This document shows positions 1-10,145 of a DNA stretch of 64,000 nt, piece by piece. The stretch is from Kappaphycus alvarezii. Lineage: Eukaryota; Rhodophyta; Florideophyceae; Gigartinales; Solieriaceae. The notes beneath the pieces are model-generated. The model worked only from the letters and a program-made list of their open reading frames with translations. It did no database searches and was not told where the DNA came from. The DNA is taken from NCBI GenBank assembly GCA_002205965.3, contig NADL03000481.1, positions 682,001 through 746,000 of the forward strand, read 5' to 3'. A program made the translations under genes and the position numbers. The first letter of the stretch is position 1. Each line of letters begins with the position of its first letter.

Positions 1-32
1 GATTATGGATTAACTCCCCAACAGAAGCTTCA

Positions 33-748
33 ATGTCTACACAACTGTTGTCCAAAGATGCGAAAAGGTTCTATCTCGCCGAGGTGGAGACATTTGCGCA
101 AACGTTCCAACAGGCGCTGGATATGATCAACCGTGAGTACAACTCCCCTGTGCGACAGACTCGCGTTAAAAACTACTTGAATACTATGCGCGTGTCTGAT
201 TACGTGAAGAATGGACTAGAGGTTTCTGCGCTGTGGCCAAGGTGTACAGGTTGATCACGAAGCTGTCTCGGCAAGTCCCAGCCTCCCATCGCGGTGACTC
301 GCACAAGATCGAGTTTCTTAGGAACGCTACAGAAGGATATCCATGGTCTCGTGAGCCACTTAGTCGAGTCGCCACTCACCAACTCACCTTTCAGATGCTA
401 TATGGTGAGCTTGAGGCAGCGCTGCAGCTAGACAAAGAGGCCAGGCTGGCCCTCGCGAGAGACAATGCCATTGGGCGCAGGACTTCATCATCGGATGAAC
501 AGCTAGGTATCCACTATGACGGGCAGGGCCGATACATGTACAATCCCAAACATGTGAGGCCAAGACGTCAGTATGCAACGCGCTCACGTGGAAAGCCGCT
601 AGACATTTCCAGATGTTTCAACTGCGGTGCCCCTAGTCACATGGTTAAAGACTGCAAGAAGCCTTTGAATGCTGCTAGGGCGCTGCAAAAAAGTTCGAGT
701 ACTACAAGAAAAAGGACTCGAAGAAACACTCAGTACACATGGTTCTAG
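33..748 (+). pseudogene. copia gag (nucleocapsid) remnant
   Basis: Two overlapping frames (33-254 and 233-748) carry gag-like sequence, so there is a frameshift near 235-250. The second frame ends in a basic region with a CCHC zinc knuckle, C-x2-C-x4-H-x4-C at 614-655 (CFNCGAPSHMVKDC). This binds the RNA genome inside the virus-like particle. Lysine/arginine-rich residues follow the knuckle. The downstream protease frame begins at 739, overlapping the end of gag, as expected of a retroelement polyprotein that has lost its frame. The start of gag may lie before the window. Identification is firm because of the knuckle and the pol domains downstream. Confidence 0.8.
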
Positions 749-1331
749 CGGAGCTCTGCGGGCAGCTCGATCATACAGTCGATGAGGGTTCCAATGATGA
801 TGAGGAGACTGATGATGTCAACATCTTCCAGTCCGCCCTAAGAGGTGAATATGACTCTGACAGTTCCAATGCACCGTCTCTTGGCCTTCCTGAGCTAGAC
901 CCTGAAGTCGATCCAGATCCCCATGAAATATTCGTCATGACATCCACCTGGGACAGACCAACCACGGAGGAATTCGAAGGTGCATGCGTAGACTCGGGCG
1001 CACAGAATACTTAATCGGAAAGCCTCAGGCAAAGGCCTATTTTTCACTACTTAACACTGATTTGGCGAGCGAGGTGAAGGGAAAGAAATTGACATTTACT
1101 TTCGGAGAGTCTACCCACAAGGGAATTGGTCATATCTCAATCCGAATCCCTGTCTCCAATACTTTCTTCCTTTCCTTCAAAGCCGACGTTGTGGACGTGG
1201 ACGTGCCGTTACTCCTGGGCCTAGATCTCCTCACTCAGGCACGACTCATCTTGGACTTTGCCGATGACTCTGTTCGTTCGAAAGCTGATGGATGGACTCT
1301 GCCATTAGTGCGTAAGCGGGGGCATGTCTAA
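739..1331 (+). pseudogene. copia aspartic protease remnant
   Basis: An acidic linker (739-960) leads into a retroviral-type aspartic protease: the catalytic Asp-Ser-Gly-Ala lies around 990-1001 and is followed within a few codons by a stop. The rest of the domain continues in the next frame (984-1331) and ends with the flap/C-terminal signature LLGLDLL near 1215-1235. This enzyme would cut the Gag-Pol polyprotein. The stop straight after the active-site turn plus the frame change show the copy is dead. It sits between gag and integrase, which is the normal position. Confidence 0.75.
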
Positions 1332-1340
1332 TAGAATGGT

Positions 1341-2410
1341 GTGTTAATGTGTTTTTCACCTTTGAAGAGATTCGAAAATACACCGACACTTCCATCATCC
1401 GCACCCAGGCAAACTGTACGCCGTAATGCGCAGAGAGATCCCGAATCCGCGTCTCCTGAGCTCATTGCGGACCTCGAACGCATAACTGCAACTTGTGAGG
1501 TATGCCAAAGGGAAGCTGATGCCCCACATAGATTCAAGGTGTCCCTTCCCAAAGGCGAGTGCGTCTTCAATCGTACAGTCCGCCTTGACTTCATGAAGCT
1601 TGAGAAGAGCACGGTGCTGCATGTGGTTGACAAGGACACCAAGTTCAGCGCTGCCTGCTTCCTCAAAGGCGAGTCGACCAATGACACTTGGAACGCGTTT
1701 ATGCACATATGGGTTTCCACATATGTTGGTTTCCCGGACAATATCGCAGTAGACCAAGGGCGTCAGTTCGAATCTTTGGAATGGAAGAACCTCTTGCAAG
1801 CCGCTGGTATAAAGGAGCAACCATCGGGTGTTGAAAGTCAAATGCGCTCAGAGTAGGAGAACGATACTACTCATACCTTCGCCGGATCTACAACAAGGTT
1901 ATCGCCGACGAACCGAACATCAGACGCTGTCTCGCTCTGCAGCTAGCGGTAAAAGCCGTTAACGATACTGCAGGTCCATCTGGGCTCGTGCCAAATCTCT
2001 TAGTATTTGGCATCCTCCCGCGAATCCCACTCATGCCAAAGGATTTGCCCGACCACAGTAGCCGGATGAGAGCACTAAGCGAGGCCCGGAAACAAATGAC
2101 GAGAATCTCCTATATTGCCCGTCTTAGTACGGCGCTAAGGAGCAATGTCCTTGCGGCCGCTGACATGATGTACGACATTGGAGAAGAGGTACTTATGTAC
2201 CGAGAGAAGCTGGTAGCAAAATGGGTAGGACCACTCGTTGTTAAGGATGTGCACGGCAAAATGCTTACGTTGGATAATGGTGATCGACTTGTGAAAGCTT
2301 CAATCGACAAGGTTAAGCGGTTCAAAGAGAAGGAATGTGCGATTGAGACAGATAGCTCGCAAAAGCTCCCTAGTCCTAATGAGATATGTTCTGATGCATT
2401 GCCCCATTAG
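1341..2410 (+). pseudogene. copia integrase remnant
   Basis: The 1341-1856 frame begins with the end of the N-terminal zinc-binding domain (CEVCQ at about 1496-1510) and runs into the catalytic core (first Asp at about 1588, second in DQGRQFES near 1753). The core continues in another frame across 1857-1987 with a YYSYLRRIYNK stretch. The C-terminal domain occupies 1988-2410, with the DIGEEVLMYREK and KWVGPLVV patterns typical of the copia integrase tail. It would insert the cDNA into the host genome. At least one frameshift near 1850 separates the halves. Gag/protease precede it and reverse transcriptase follows. Confidence 0.75.
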
Positions 2411-2448
2411 TAGAAGACAGCAACTATCTCCTTGACGAGCCCCTGCCA

Positions 2449-3749
2449 GTGGGCAGCTCAGATGTTGATGGCCGCTTAGGCACAGATAGTGAGCTCATGG
2501 ATGTTCTCGCTGATATCCGACAAGCTGGACAGGACCAAAGGCGTATTCAAGATGCTCTAGACAACCAGACGATTAACATCGGTTACATCGGCGTGCACAT
2601 TACTGAGGTTCTGACACCAACTGATCCTCGCCGGAACAATTCAAAGTTTACTGCTGCGAAACTGTCCGAGATTAGCGGTCTAAAAGAGCGGAAAGTCTGG
2701 AAGGTCGTCCCCAGAGACGAAGTCCCAAAGGACTCTAACATCCTCGGAGGACGCTTTTTCTCTCTCTAAGGAATGTTGGCGCCAAAGAATAGAAAGAAAA
2801 GGCTAGGTACATCCCTCAAGGATACAAAGACAAAGAAAAGCCGTACATGGTTCACGATTTTGCCACCTTAAGGACCTCCTCTATTCGTCTGATACTCTCC
2901 GTTGCAGCAATCAAGAGATTTAGAGTCTTCTCTCATGATGTCAACCAGGCCTACGTGCAAAGCAAAGATAAAATGTCCCGACTAATCTTCATTTTACCAA
3001 AGCGTGAAGACCTCGACATCATTGGTATTAACGATGGGGAGTTATTGTAGTTACTGCGCCCTCTGTACGGTGTGTGCGACGCAGGTGATTACTGGGGCGT
3101 CACAATCCACTTTCATGTCGAGAAGGACCTTGGAATGTCTCCCGCTATTGCTGATCCAGCCCTATATCTGAAAGTCTCTGACGGCGAGCTTGAGGAATTG
3201 ATTGGCATCCACGTCGATGACAAACTTCATGCTGGTAACGAAGAATTCCAGAGAATAACACTGGAGAGCCTTAAAAGATTTGATTCAAAGCCACGAGTAT
3301 ACGACAATTTCGACTTCTTCGGTACAGTAATCAAGACAATGAAGACAGGGGAATTCTCGATGACTCAAGAACGGCATGCCAAGCGTCTCGCTCCGATACC
3401 GAAAGAATGTACTTTCGATGATTTTAGAAGGTACCGTGCAATGCTGGCATGGCTGGCAAATACCCATCCCGAACTCAGCTGCTTCATTAACAGATCTGCA
3501 CAAGTCACTGAAGCGACATTCTCGAAAGAAAAGATCGTAGAACTTAACAAGGCCGTCGCGATCGCCAAGAGCGGAGATGTAACAGGATTAATTTGTGGTA
3601 GATTGAACACTCCTTCCCTACGCGTGAAGATGTATGCGGATGCTGCCTTCGCATCGAACGATGATCTTTCGTCCAACCTGGGTTTCTTATCCTCTTATGC
3701 GACGATTCTGGCAAGGCACACATTCTGGACTACTCAAGCAAAAATCTAA
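2449..3749 (+). pseudogene. copia reverse transcriptase remnant
   Basis: Three open segments (2449-2769, 2847-3050, 3072-3749) carry copia reverse transcriptase. Visible motifs are SHDVNQAYVQS near 2935 (the first catalytic Asp region), a DPALYLK segment, and GIHVDDKLHAG near 3204-3236, which holds the catalytic Asp-Asp pair. The usual copia box is YVDD; here Tyr is replaced by His. A stop at about 3048 and frame changes near 2770 and 3060 interrupt it. The downstream part (YRAMLAWLANTHPELS) is the usual connection to RNase H. It would copy element RNA into cDNA. Confidence 0.8.
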
Positions 3750-4154
3750 GAGGGTTGTTCGATTGATCATGGGCGGAGAAATTTATGCCTTTGCTGATGG
3801 TTTTGACAAGGCTTTCATGATCTGCAAGGACCTCGAGCGAATGATCGGCACGAAAGTTCCACTTCATTGCTTTACTGATTCAAAGCAGGTCTTCGACTCT
3901 GTTACAAAGGGTCAACAGACTATTGAGAAGAGATTAATGATTGATGTAATGGCTGCTCGCGAGTCGTACAGGAGCCATGAGATAACTCAAATTGGACTGG
4001 TAAGCACTGAAGAAAACCCTGCTGACGGGCTTTCTAAACTTCGAAATAGCGGAGCCCTAATGCAGTTGCTTAAATCCGGGATTGATAGCTGTCCTGTGCA
4101 GCAATGGATATTGAGACCTGCACAAGCTCCCAACATTGAAAGCGCGGGAGTGTG
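3600..4154 (+). pseudogene. copia RNase H remnant
   Basis: The RNase H domain follows the reverse transcriptase. MYADAAFASNDD near 3630 holds the first catalytic Asp, and the reading then switches frame (3634-4155) to AEIYAF-like residues, HCFTDSKQVFDS near 3866 with the Asp of the third acidic position, and a C-terminal ENPADGLSKL motif near 4015. That last motif is the hallmark that ends copia pol (N-x-A-D-x-L-T/S-K). It degrades RNA in the RNA/DNA hybrid. The ORF stops at 4153-4155, directly before the candidate LTR. Confidence 0.75.
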
Positions 4155-4464
4155 AAGATGACTGGAACTGGGACCTACACTGTTGCTCGCTTGTCTTATC
4201 AATCAAATGATTGGCAGTAGTTGATTTACAGTAGTTTGAAATTTGTGGCGACGACGCTGGCAATTAAAGGACCAAATCATCGGCCGGGTGATGCCGAAAC
4301 ATCCCCGGCCGTATTCGTGTTGTTCGTAGAACCATCTCGTCTCGCGTTGTTCCGCCGACGGAAAGCGCGTCCCACGAGATAACAGGTCGGTCGAAGGCCT
4401 GTCTGCGGACGACGCAGTGCAACGACACAAATGTACTCAATTGAGTACAAGTGTCGAATAGACA
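4151..4464 (+). repeat. candidate 3' LTR of the copia element
   Basis: Directly after the end of pol and a short purine run, the sequence TGTGAAGATG begins, and a matching CA end is found near 4464, giving about 314 bp. LTRs of copia elements start TG and end CA. The other LTR is outside the window, so the limits are inferred. Near the end lies an 18-bp perfect palindrome at 4432-4449 (TGTACTCAATTGAGTACA). Confidence 0.35.
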
Positions 4465-4628
4465 CTAGGGGGTGGAATTTGGGTAGTCAATTATTTGGAG
4501 AGTAGTCATTCCTTGAAGTCGTGTTGCAATAGGGATTGAGGCAATTAGGCGTAAGCTTCACAATAAAAGGCTAGCAGCGTGTCCACGTCACCTTGGAAAA
4601 GGTGGAATTTGATGCGCTTTGGAACATA

Positions 4629-4677
4629 GGCTAACCTATTTTTCAATCACTAAAACACCCCAATTTTTTCCCCTTGG
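4629..4677 (+). repeat. 45-bp motif family, copy 1
   Basis: GGCTAACCTATTTTTCAATC followed by AxTAAAACACCCCAATTTTTTCCCCTTGG. Three more copies lie at 4730, 13290 and 49161 (reverse). The sequence from here to 4698 begins GGCTA and ends TAGCC, so this copy may sit at one end of a tiny inverted-repeat element. Confidence 0.7.
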
Positions 4678-4729
4678 AAAACGGGCTGGAGTCTAGCCAT
4701 TACTGTAGGCAAGCAGCATTGTACATTGA

Positions 4730-4777
4730 GGCTAACATATTTTTCAATCATTAAAACACTCCAATTTTTCCTCCTTG
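4730..4777 (+). repeat. 45-bp motif family, copy 2
   Basis: GGCTAACATATTTTTCAATC followed by ATTAAAACACTCCAATTTTTCCTCCTTG, in the same orientation as copy 1 and about 100 bp downstream of it. The two differ at only a few positions, while the sequence between them is unrelated. Confidence 0.7.
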
Positions 4778-5008
4778 TGCATTGTTGCCGTTGCGGCGTG
4801 CCTCATAGGACTTTTTGAACCGTTTCATTTGTCTTCATTCTCCTCATTACTACATTCCGTGTGACATTGCTTTTCAGCTCGTAGGTATCTGAGTGCCAAC
4901 CTTTGTGGGTGGAGATGGGGACGGGAATAAGTCTACCTCTGGCAGAATTCGCGATGAATTACTCGTACGTACCTACTGTACTCACTTTCGCGTTTTTCGC
5001 TGCACTGA

Positions 5009-7092
5009 GTGGGGCCATCGAGTTTAACTGCATCTACGCTGCAGAAACATATCAGCAGTTACTCGATGCGTCGGCGCATCGAGCGTGTCAGTAGGTTCCG
5101 GTCCACATTGGACGAGGATGTCGGCTGGCCGGAGGTCTGTACCCGGCACAAGGTTGGGAACTTCTTGTCTGTGAGCAAGACCGGCAGGTCGGAACATGTC
5201 GGTCGTAAGGAGGTTCCGGAGGAAGTTGTGTCGGGTATCTCTTGTGGAACTGCAGAGAATTGGGATGAGAGGCTAAAGTTCTGTACTTTACCGTTCTACA
5301 CTGTACCCTCACGATCCAACCACTCATCCGGCGGATCACCGAGGAAACATGTATCATCCTGAACCAGTAGTATCCTGACGACGGCACCCTCATGGGATCC
5401 CTGCCCGACCTGCGGCGTGCCCTTCGGATGCTTCGGAAGAGGGACCTGCCTACGGCCTGCACGTTAACACGGACAAGACCCGCATCTTCTGGCCGACTGT
5501 GCGACGACCAGAGCGCGAAGCCTTTCTCCGTGAGTTCCGCCTCCAGGAGTGCTCCTCGGACGGGTTCAAACTTCTTGGGGCGCCGCTCGGCAACCGGGAG
5601 TTCACAGACTCGTTCCTTGGCGCAAAAATTGAAAGTTGCCGCCGCCGACCCTCGTGCACGCTACACCATGCATCGCGTCTGCGCGTCGGTATGTCTAGTA
5701 GACCATGTTTTCAAACTTGCTGATCCGACTCACGCCCGTACCGCTGCCGAAGCTTTTGACGACCTTCAACGGACGTCCTTCACGGAGCTTCATGGTATCA
5801 CGCTGTCGGACGAAGCATGGTCGCAGGCCACACTGCCCTTCCGACTTGGTGGTCTCGGCTTCTCACTCATCGAACCATTCCTGCACGGTGCCGCTGCTGC
5901 AAGTCTAATCGATGCAGCACCTGCCCGTGTCAGGTCCGGGGCACACATCGGACCACGCTCCAACGCCCTCACTGGCTCTCAATGCCGCCAAGACAAGCCG
6001 TTCTTTCTCTGCCAAGCTGCCGTTCCCATGCGCGAGTTTGTCCTCCGCATACCCGGCCGTCCCTACTCCGTCGACCTGGGTTCCTTCGACTCGCTTCCCC
6101 TCTCTGCAGAGCACACCCACGTGCAAACATACCTAAAGGGTGTGCAGAAGAAGGCGCTGGCCAAGCCACACTGGAACGACGACATCTGGGTTCGTTGCCC
6201 AAATCCAAACAATCACACCGTCGCCGCAGTGAGGAACCGGATACGGGGCATTGCATTCCGCAAAGGCCCTGGCGCCGCATTCCTCCTCGCCCATCCCACC
6301 ACCGACACGGAAGTGTTGGCAGCACACTGGAAGACCATGGTACGTCACTACCTTGGACTGTCTGTCTACGATGACACGCTCCTTCCGACCTGTGAGCATT
6401 GCAAACGACCCATGGACAGGCTAGGAGATCACGCAGCGGACCTGTGTCCTTCGGGTTTCGGCCGCAAACACCGGCATGACTCGCTACGCAAGGTCATTGC
6501 CGGCCGTATCGCCCGTGCAGCCGGTCTGGACTGCCAGTTTGAGGTCCCGCTCCTGGTACCCGGCACCAAGCTAAGACGCGCTGAAATCCTCGTCCAGCCA
6601 CCGCCAGCTCCCGATGGCACTGCGAAGCGCCCCATCGCCTGCGACGTCACCGTCGTATCACCGTTCAAGGCCGACGTACGATCACGAGCTACCCGTGAAG
6701 TGGGAGGTGCTGCGTCAATTGCACACCGCAACAAGGTCACTGACCTGGAACCCAAACTGTCGCGTCGACTCCTCCCGCCCTCCGATAACCCCACACAAGC
6801 TCCCAATTTCGATTTCCAACCGCTGGCTTTCGATTCCCTAGGTTCTTCCCCCGCTACTATCCGCTTCATAGATGACCTCCTCCCGCGCATCGCGGAAAAA
6901 TTGCACATCTGAGGAGTCGTTAGACGCATTACCGTAGTTGCATGATCTGGTCGCCTCTGGCGAACGCTATCGTCCACACACCTATGCACGTGGCCGACGT
7001 GGACCACCCGGTTAGCACTTAGCAACATAGTCGGTTCCTGCGCTGGACCCCCGATACGTACTACTGGCGTAAAGTATTATTATTAATCTACA
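5009..7092 (+). mobile_element. LINE with zinc finger and restriction-like endonuclease, 5'-truncated (copy 1)
   Basis: A non-LTR retrotransposon on the plus strand, truncated inside the reverse transcriptase, as is common after incomplete target-primed reverse transcription. The 3' untranslated part after the stop at 6912 runs to about 7092 and finishes in AAGTATTATTATTAAT, a simple-repeat tail of the kind often found on LINE 3' ends. The 5' limit is uncertain because the reading frame fades out before about 5090. Confidence 0.7.
5090..6912 (+). pseudogene. LINE reverse transcriptase / nuclease protein
   Basis: Weak RT sequence at 5100-5365 leads to the polymerase box YPDDG at 5371-5385 (family norm YLDDG). 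A stop codon directly before it replaces an expected tryptophan. One open frame from 5392 to 6912 then covers the thumb and connection regions. Its first part (about 5392-5640) is partly in the wrong frame, because the expected residues after the DD box are in a neighbouring frame. A zinc finger C-x2-C-x9-H-x4-C lies at 6391-6447 (CEHCKRPMDRLGDHAADLC). It is followed by a restriction-like nuclease signature: Arg-Ala-Glu near 6570 (norm R-P-D), then Asp at 6643 in IACDVTVVSP. This zinc finger plus PD..D nuclease layout defines R2-like LINEs, which nick the target to prime reverse transcription. A homologue lies at 13.9-15.9 kb on the other strand. Confidence 0.7.
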
Positions 7093-7857
7093 CTGTACAG
7101 TACTATCAACTGTAATGCAAATAGAACTCCCGAACTCAAGGCTACTAAGTTGTAGCATTGTCCTACTGTACTGTAGAAGCTTACTGTAACGGTCTGTTTT
7201 CTTTCACGCAGAATTTATTGTATTATACGGACACCTGTTATACTAATGCCATACAGTAAAGATTATTCTGTACGTAGCTGGTTAGAAATCAGCTCATTTT
7301 CAATCGGATCGATTTTCCTTCTCCCGAACTTCACGCTAAATCTCGCCTCTCTGTGACTTGTGGAGATCATAGCCTCTGTCGAACGTATCAGTTATCTTTT
7401 CAAAGAGTTCTAATCATATAAGCCAAAAACCCCTCAAATATAAGACACTGACTTATCTTAAGAAGTGCAGTGGAAGCACTCAACCTGGCAGATCACAAAC
7501 GAGTATACCTGGAAAAACAGAGTGAGACGCACCGACCAACATGGCTGACGACGTAGTTTCAATGTAAGCCTTTACAGTTAGTAGTGCTTCTGCAACCTAA
7601 AAGGATATTGCACAATGGTACTTATCGCCTGCCTCTTGTGCACCTCATGCAGTAGCACAATCGCCCTGCCAACTCATTTTCTACTGGTCTAGGTAGTTTT
7701 GCTTACCTAGCAGCTCATCTGTATTTTAGTTCAAACTGTGTCTGTATGGTGTGGTCCGCTTGCATGGCCAAAGTGGCACATCTGGTTAGTTTTTGGCCCA
7801 GTACTGCCATTATACCGCAGAGACACATTTTTAGCTAAAAATATCAAATTGCCGTTC

Positions 7858-8125
7858 AATGTACAGTAGTGTGCCCAGTCAAGTCCACCTGGCGACAAGC
7901 AACGTGCAATTGAACTTACGCAGTGTACAATACAGTACACTGCGTAAATATTCTGTACAGTATATTGCAGTACTGTACAACAGGCAGAGATGGAGTTACC
8001 GTTGCGCCTGACCATTACATTACAGCAATGTCAAGCTGTGCAGTACTGTACAATACTCTGTTGTACACAGTTGGTGCATCAATATTGTACTGCACTGTAC
8101 AGTACAATACAGATGGCGACGGTTT
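7858..8125. repeat. cluster of GTACTGTAC-type palindromic words
   Basis: Repeated overlapping ACAGTAC, GTACTGTAC and TACTGTACAG words, many of them self-complementary, for example GTACAATACAGTACACTGCG at 7924-7943. Similar clusters occur at 8340-8460, 18370-18540, 55440-55630, 60945-61200 and 63430-63530. All lie between genes or elements. Confidence 0.7.
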
Positions 8126-8170
8126 CGTCCAACGCAGCATGTCGTTCCGCTGGTCTTACACAAGCCTTTG
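8115..8170 (+). repeat. 50-bp GC-rich hairpin repeat, copy A
   Basis: GGCGACGGTTTCGTCCAACG followed by CAGCATGTCGTTCCGCTGGT. It shares the core TCCAACGC(A/T)GCATG with copies at 18738, 37372, 52213 (reverse), 61277, 61713 and 62366. It lies directly downstream of a GTACTGTAC cluster. Confidence 0.6.
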
Positions 8171-8640
8171 GAGTTGGTCCCGCCTGACTCTAGTCTCCTT
8201 TTCAGACACCCCAGTACACTGACCTACCCATCCCGTCTCGGGAATTAGTCATCCTACATCGCTAATGAATAGAGCACCCTAAAATCCCCCCTGTGCTAAA
8301 TGTCCAGTACTTCACAGCAAACGGAATGAAGTTTGGCACTGCTCCGTACTGTATATACAGTAGAGTACACGAGCAGTACTGTATTGCTGTTGATGAACCG
8401 TTCAGATCAAAGGTCTACAGTATAGCAGGAGCGGTGATTGTGCAGTACTGTACAGAACAGTGCCATCAGAACATATCCCGCGGCAACGAACACATCGATA
8501 ATTTTTCCTCAATTGTGATATTAAAATATCAGTTAAATAAAATACCAGTTAATTATGAAAGCATGTATGGATCACGGCTGCCCGTTAGTGCTGGACGAGG
8601 GGTGTTGGGGCAATTTTTGGACAATGCAATTTGAGCCCTG

Positions 8641-9800
8641 CAAAAAGGCGAATGTATTGGGCGCGCCAGCGCAAGAGAATTAGAATTATGTAAAATTTAG
8701 TCTGGTGAATGGAAAGGAACGTGGCTCAGCTGTGGATTCGTTATGGAATTCCACCGCTGCCACGACGGCTAAGCAGTGGTCAGTTCTCGGCCACTTGCTG
8801 GGTTTGCTTTGCTTTTCCGCAGATCGTGAAAAATCTTTGATTGCCGTATCCGTTTGATACAAATTCGGAGGAGAAAGTGGCGGGAATTGGTGGATCGGAG
8901 AAATAATGAATAAAAACGGGTTAAGTCTCGAGAGGTACTGAGCAGGCATCTTTTGCATCTGATGAAATTTTGCTTTGATTTTAACCCCTTTTTTCGATTG
9001 GGGATTGGAAATGTGTTTGAGACAGCGCTCCAGCGGAAGGTAAGTTGAGAGGTAATTTTACTTGCACTTTTTTAATTGCTAAAGTCGAAACTTTCTGCAG
9101 GTGCGGATGTTGGACATGGTGGGATTTTTTCTTTTCGATTTGTGAGGTTGATTTCAAAAAATATAATTGGTAGCTTTCGGTAATTGGTAAATGAAAGCGA
9201 CGGTTTCAAGTTTCAGGTTGCGCCTTTTTCTCCAATTTTTTCTTTTCGTTTCGGTGACAGTTTCATCTACCGCAGCATATTGCCTTGGTAGATCCCATCT
9301 TGCTGCCTTAGCATAACCTATTCTCAGGTGGACTCGGTGTGGCAATCGTCCTCTCGAATATCCAGTTTGAGCGAGTCATGTTAATGCCCGCGCTAAACCC
9401 ACATCGTCCACTCTGTGTTGTTTTCCTTGAAAAGAAAAATTCCCCTGTCCCATTTTCCAAAACAAATCTCCCAGCTTTGGGAGGAAAATAGAAAAAATTT
9501 TCGGTGACAACCTGCCTTCCAACTTTTCTTTTTATTCCTTTCCGTCCTGGTGAATCCACACTGTTCATTTACTCTCCAATCACAAACTGCATCCTTTCCC
9601 TTGTCCAAGCCCACTGAATCTTCACTCCAAACTCTACTTCGATACCACCTCCTCTTCTCTACTCCCGTTTCTTTTCGACTTCGACTTTTGCTCTCTTACA
9701 CCCGGCCCTCGTCTATTCCCGTTTGCCACTTCCTTCTCTCCTCCAGATTCTCTCTCCTTCACAATCCGTCACCCCATGTTCCATTCCCCCCCCTCCCAAA
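8641..9800. other. intergenic, upstream of the NB-ARC gene
   Basis: A/T-rich without recognisable coding or repeats to about 9550. The stretch from 9550 to 9800 is pyrimidine-rich on the plus strand, as is the sequence before the orphan gene at 59 kb. No TATA box is convincing. The 5' end of the NB-ARC gene could start in this pyrimidine-rich segment. Confidence 0.4.
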
Positions 9801-10145
9801 ATGTCTCAACCATCCTCCGTAGACAATCTCCTCGGTCGAATCCCCTCTTAACCCGTCAGCTTAGCTCAAACACAGACTCCCCGTCACTATCCCTTCTCTC
9901 CGCCCTCACTCGTCTCGAATCGTGCCTTATCGATCTCCGTCGTGCTTCTCCCCGTTCTCGTCCCTTCTCTGGATCGATGATGTCTCCTTTGCCTCGAGAA
10001 TGCCCTCCGTCACCTTCGTCACTCTTCTCCTCCTCCACCTTCTGCCGTTTCGACTGCCACCCATCTCTCCCGTACTCCCCGCCCGTCACTCGCTACCATT
10101 TTTTCCGCCGCACCTTCTACGGACCGCTCTTCACGCACTCATTCT

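Larger units (their letters stand above)
1..4464 (+). mobile_element. Ty1/copia LTR retrotransposon, 3' part, decayed
   Basis: Reading frames on the plus strand give, in order, a gag zinc knuckle, an aspartic protease (DSGA), an integrase, a reverse transcriptase and an RNase H. Integrase before reverse transcriptase is the Ty1/copia (Pseudoviridae-type) order. The window opens inside gag, so the 5' LTR lies outside. The polyprotein is broken by many frameshifts and stops, so this copy is not autonomous. A purine-rich stretch (GCGGGAG) just before position 4151 could be the plus-strand primer site, and the sequence after it could be the 3' LTR. Copia elements of this general type are common in red algae; placement in a named clade is not possible by eye. 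Confidence 0.85.
7093..8640. other. intergenic stretch with palindromic words
   Basis: No protein family is recognisable on either strand. The stretch is rich in GTACTGTAC/TACAGTAC words, densest at 7858-8125 and 8340-8460, and it contains copy 1 of the 50-bp hairpin repeat at 8115-8170. Short ORFs here are made of these words and are not credible genes. Confidence 0.6.

Noticed and set aside
5817-6374. Plus-strand ORF of 185 residues, Arg/Pro/His-rich
   Set aside because: It overlaps in another frame the LINE protein that carries the zinc finger and nuclease; composition is typical of a shadow frame.
6429-7028. Minus-strand ORF of 199 residues
   Set aside because: Antisense shadow of the nuclease end of the same LINE.
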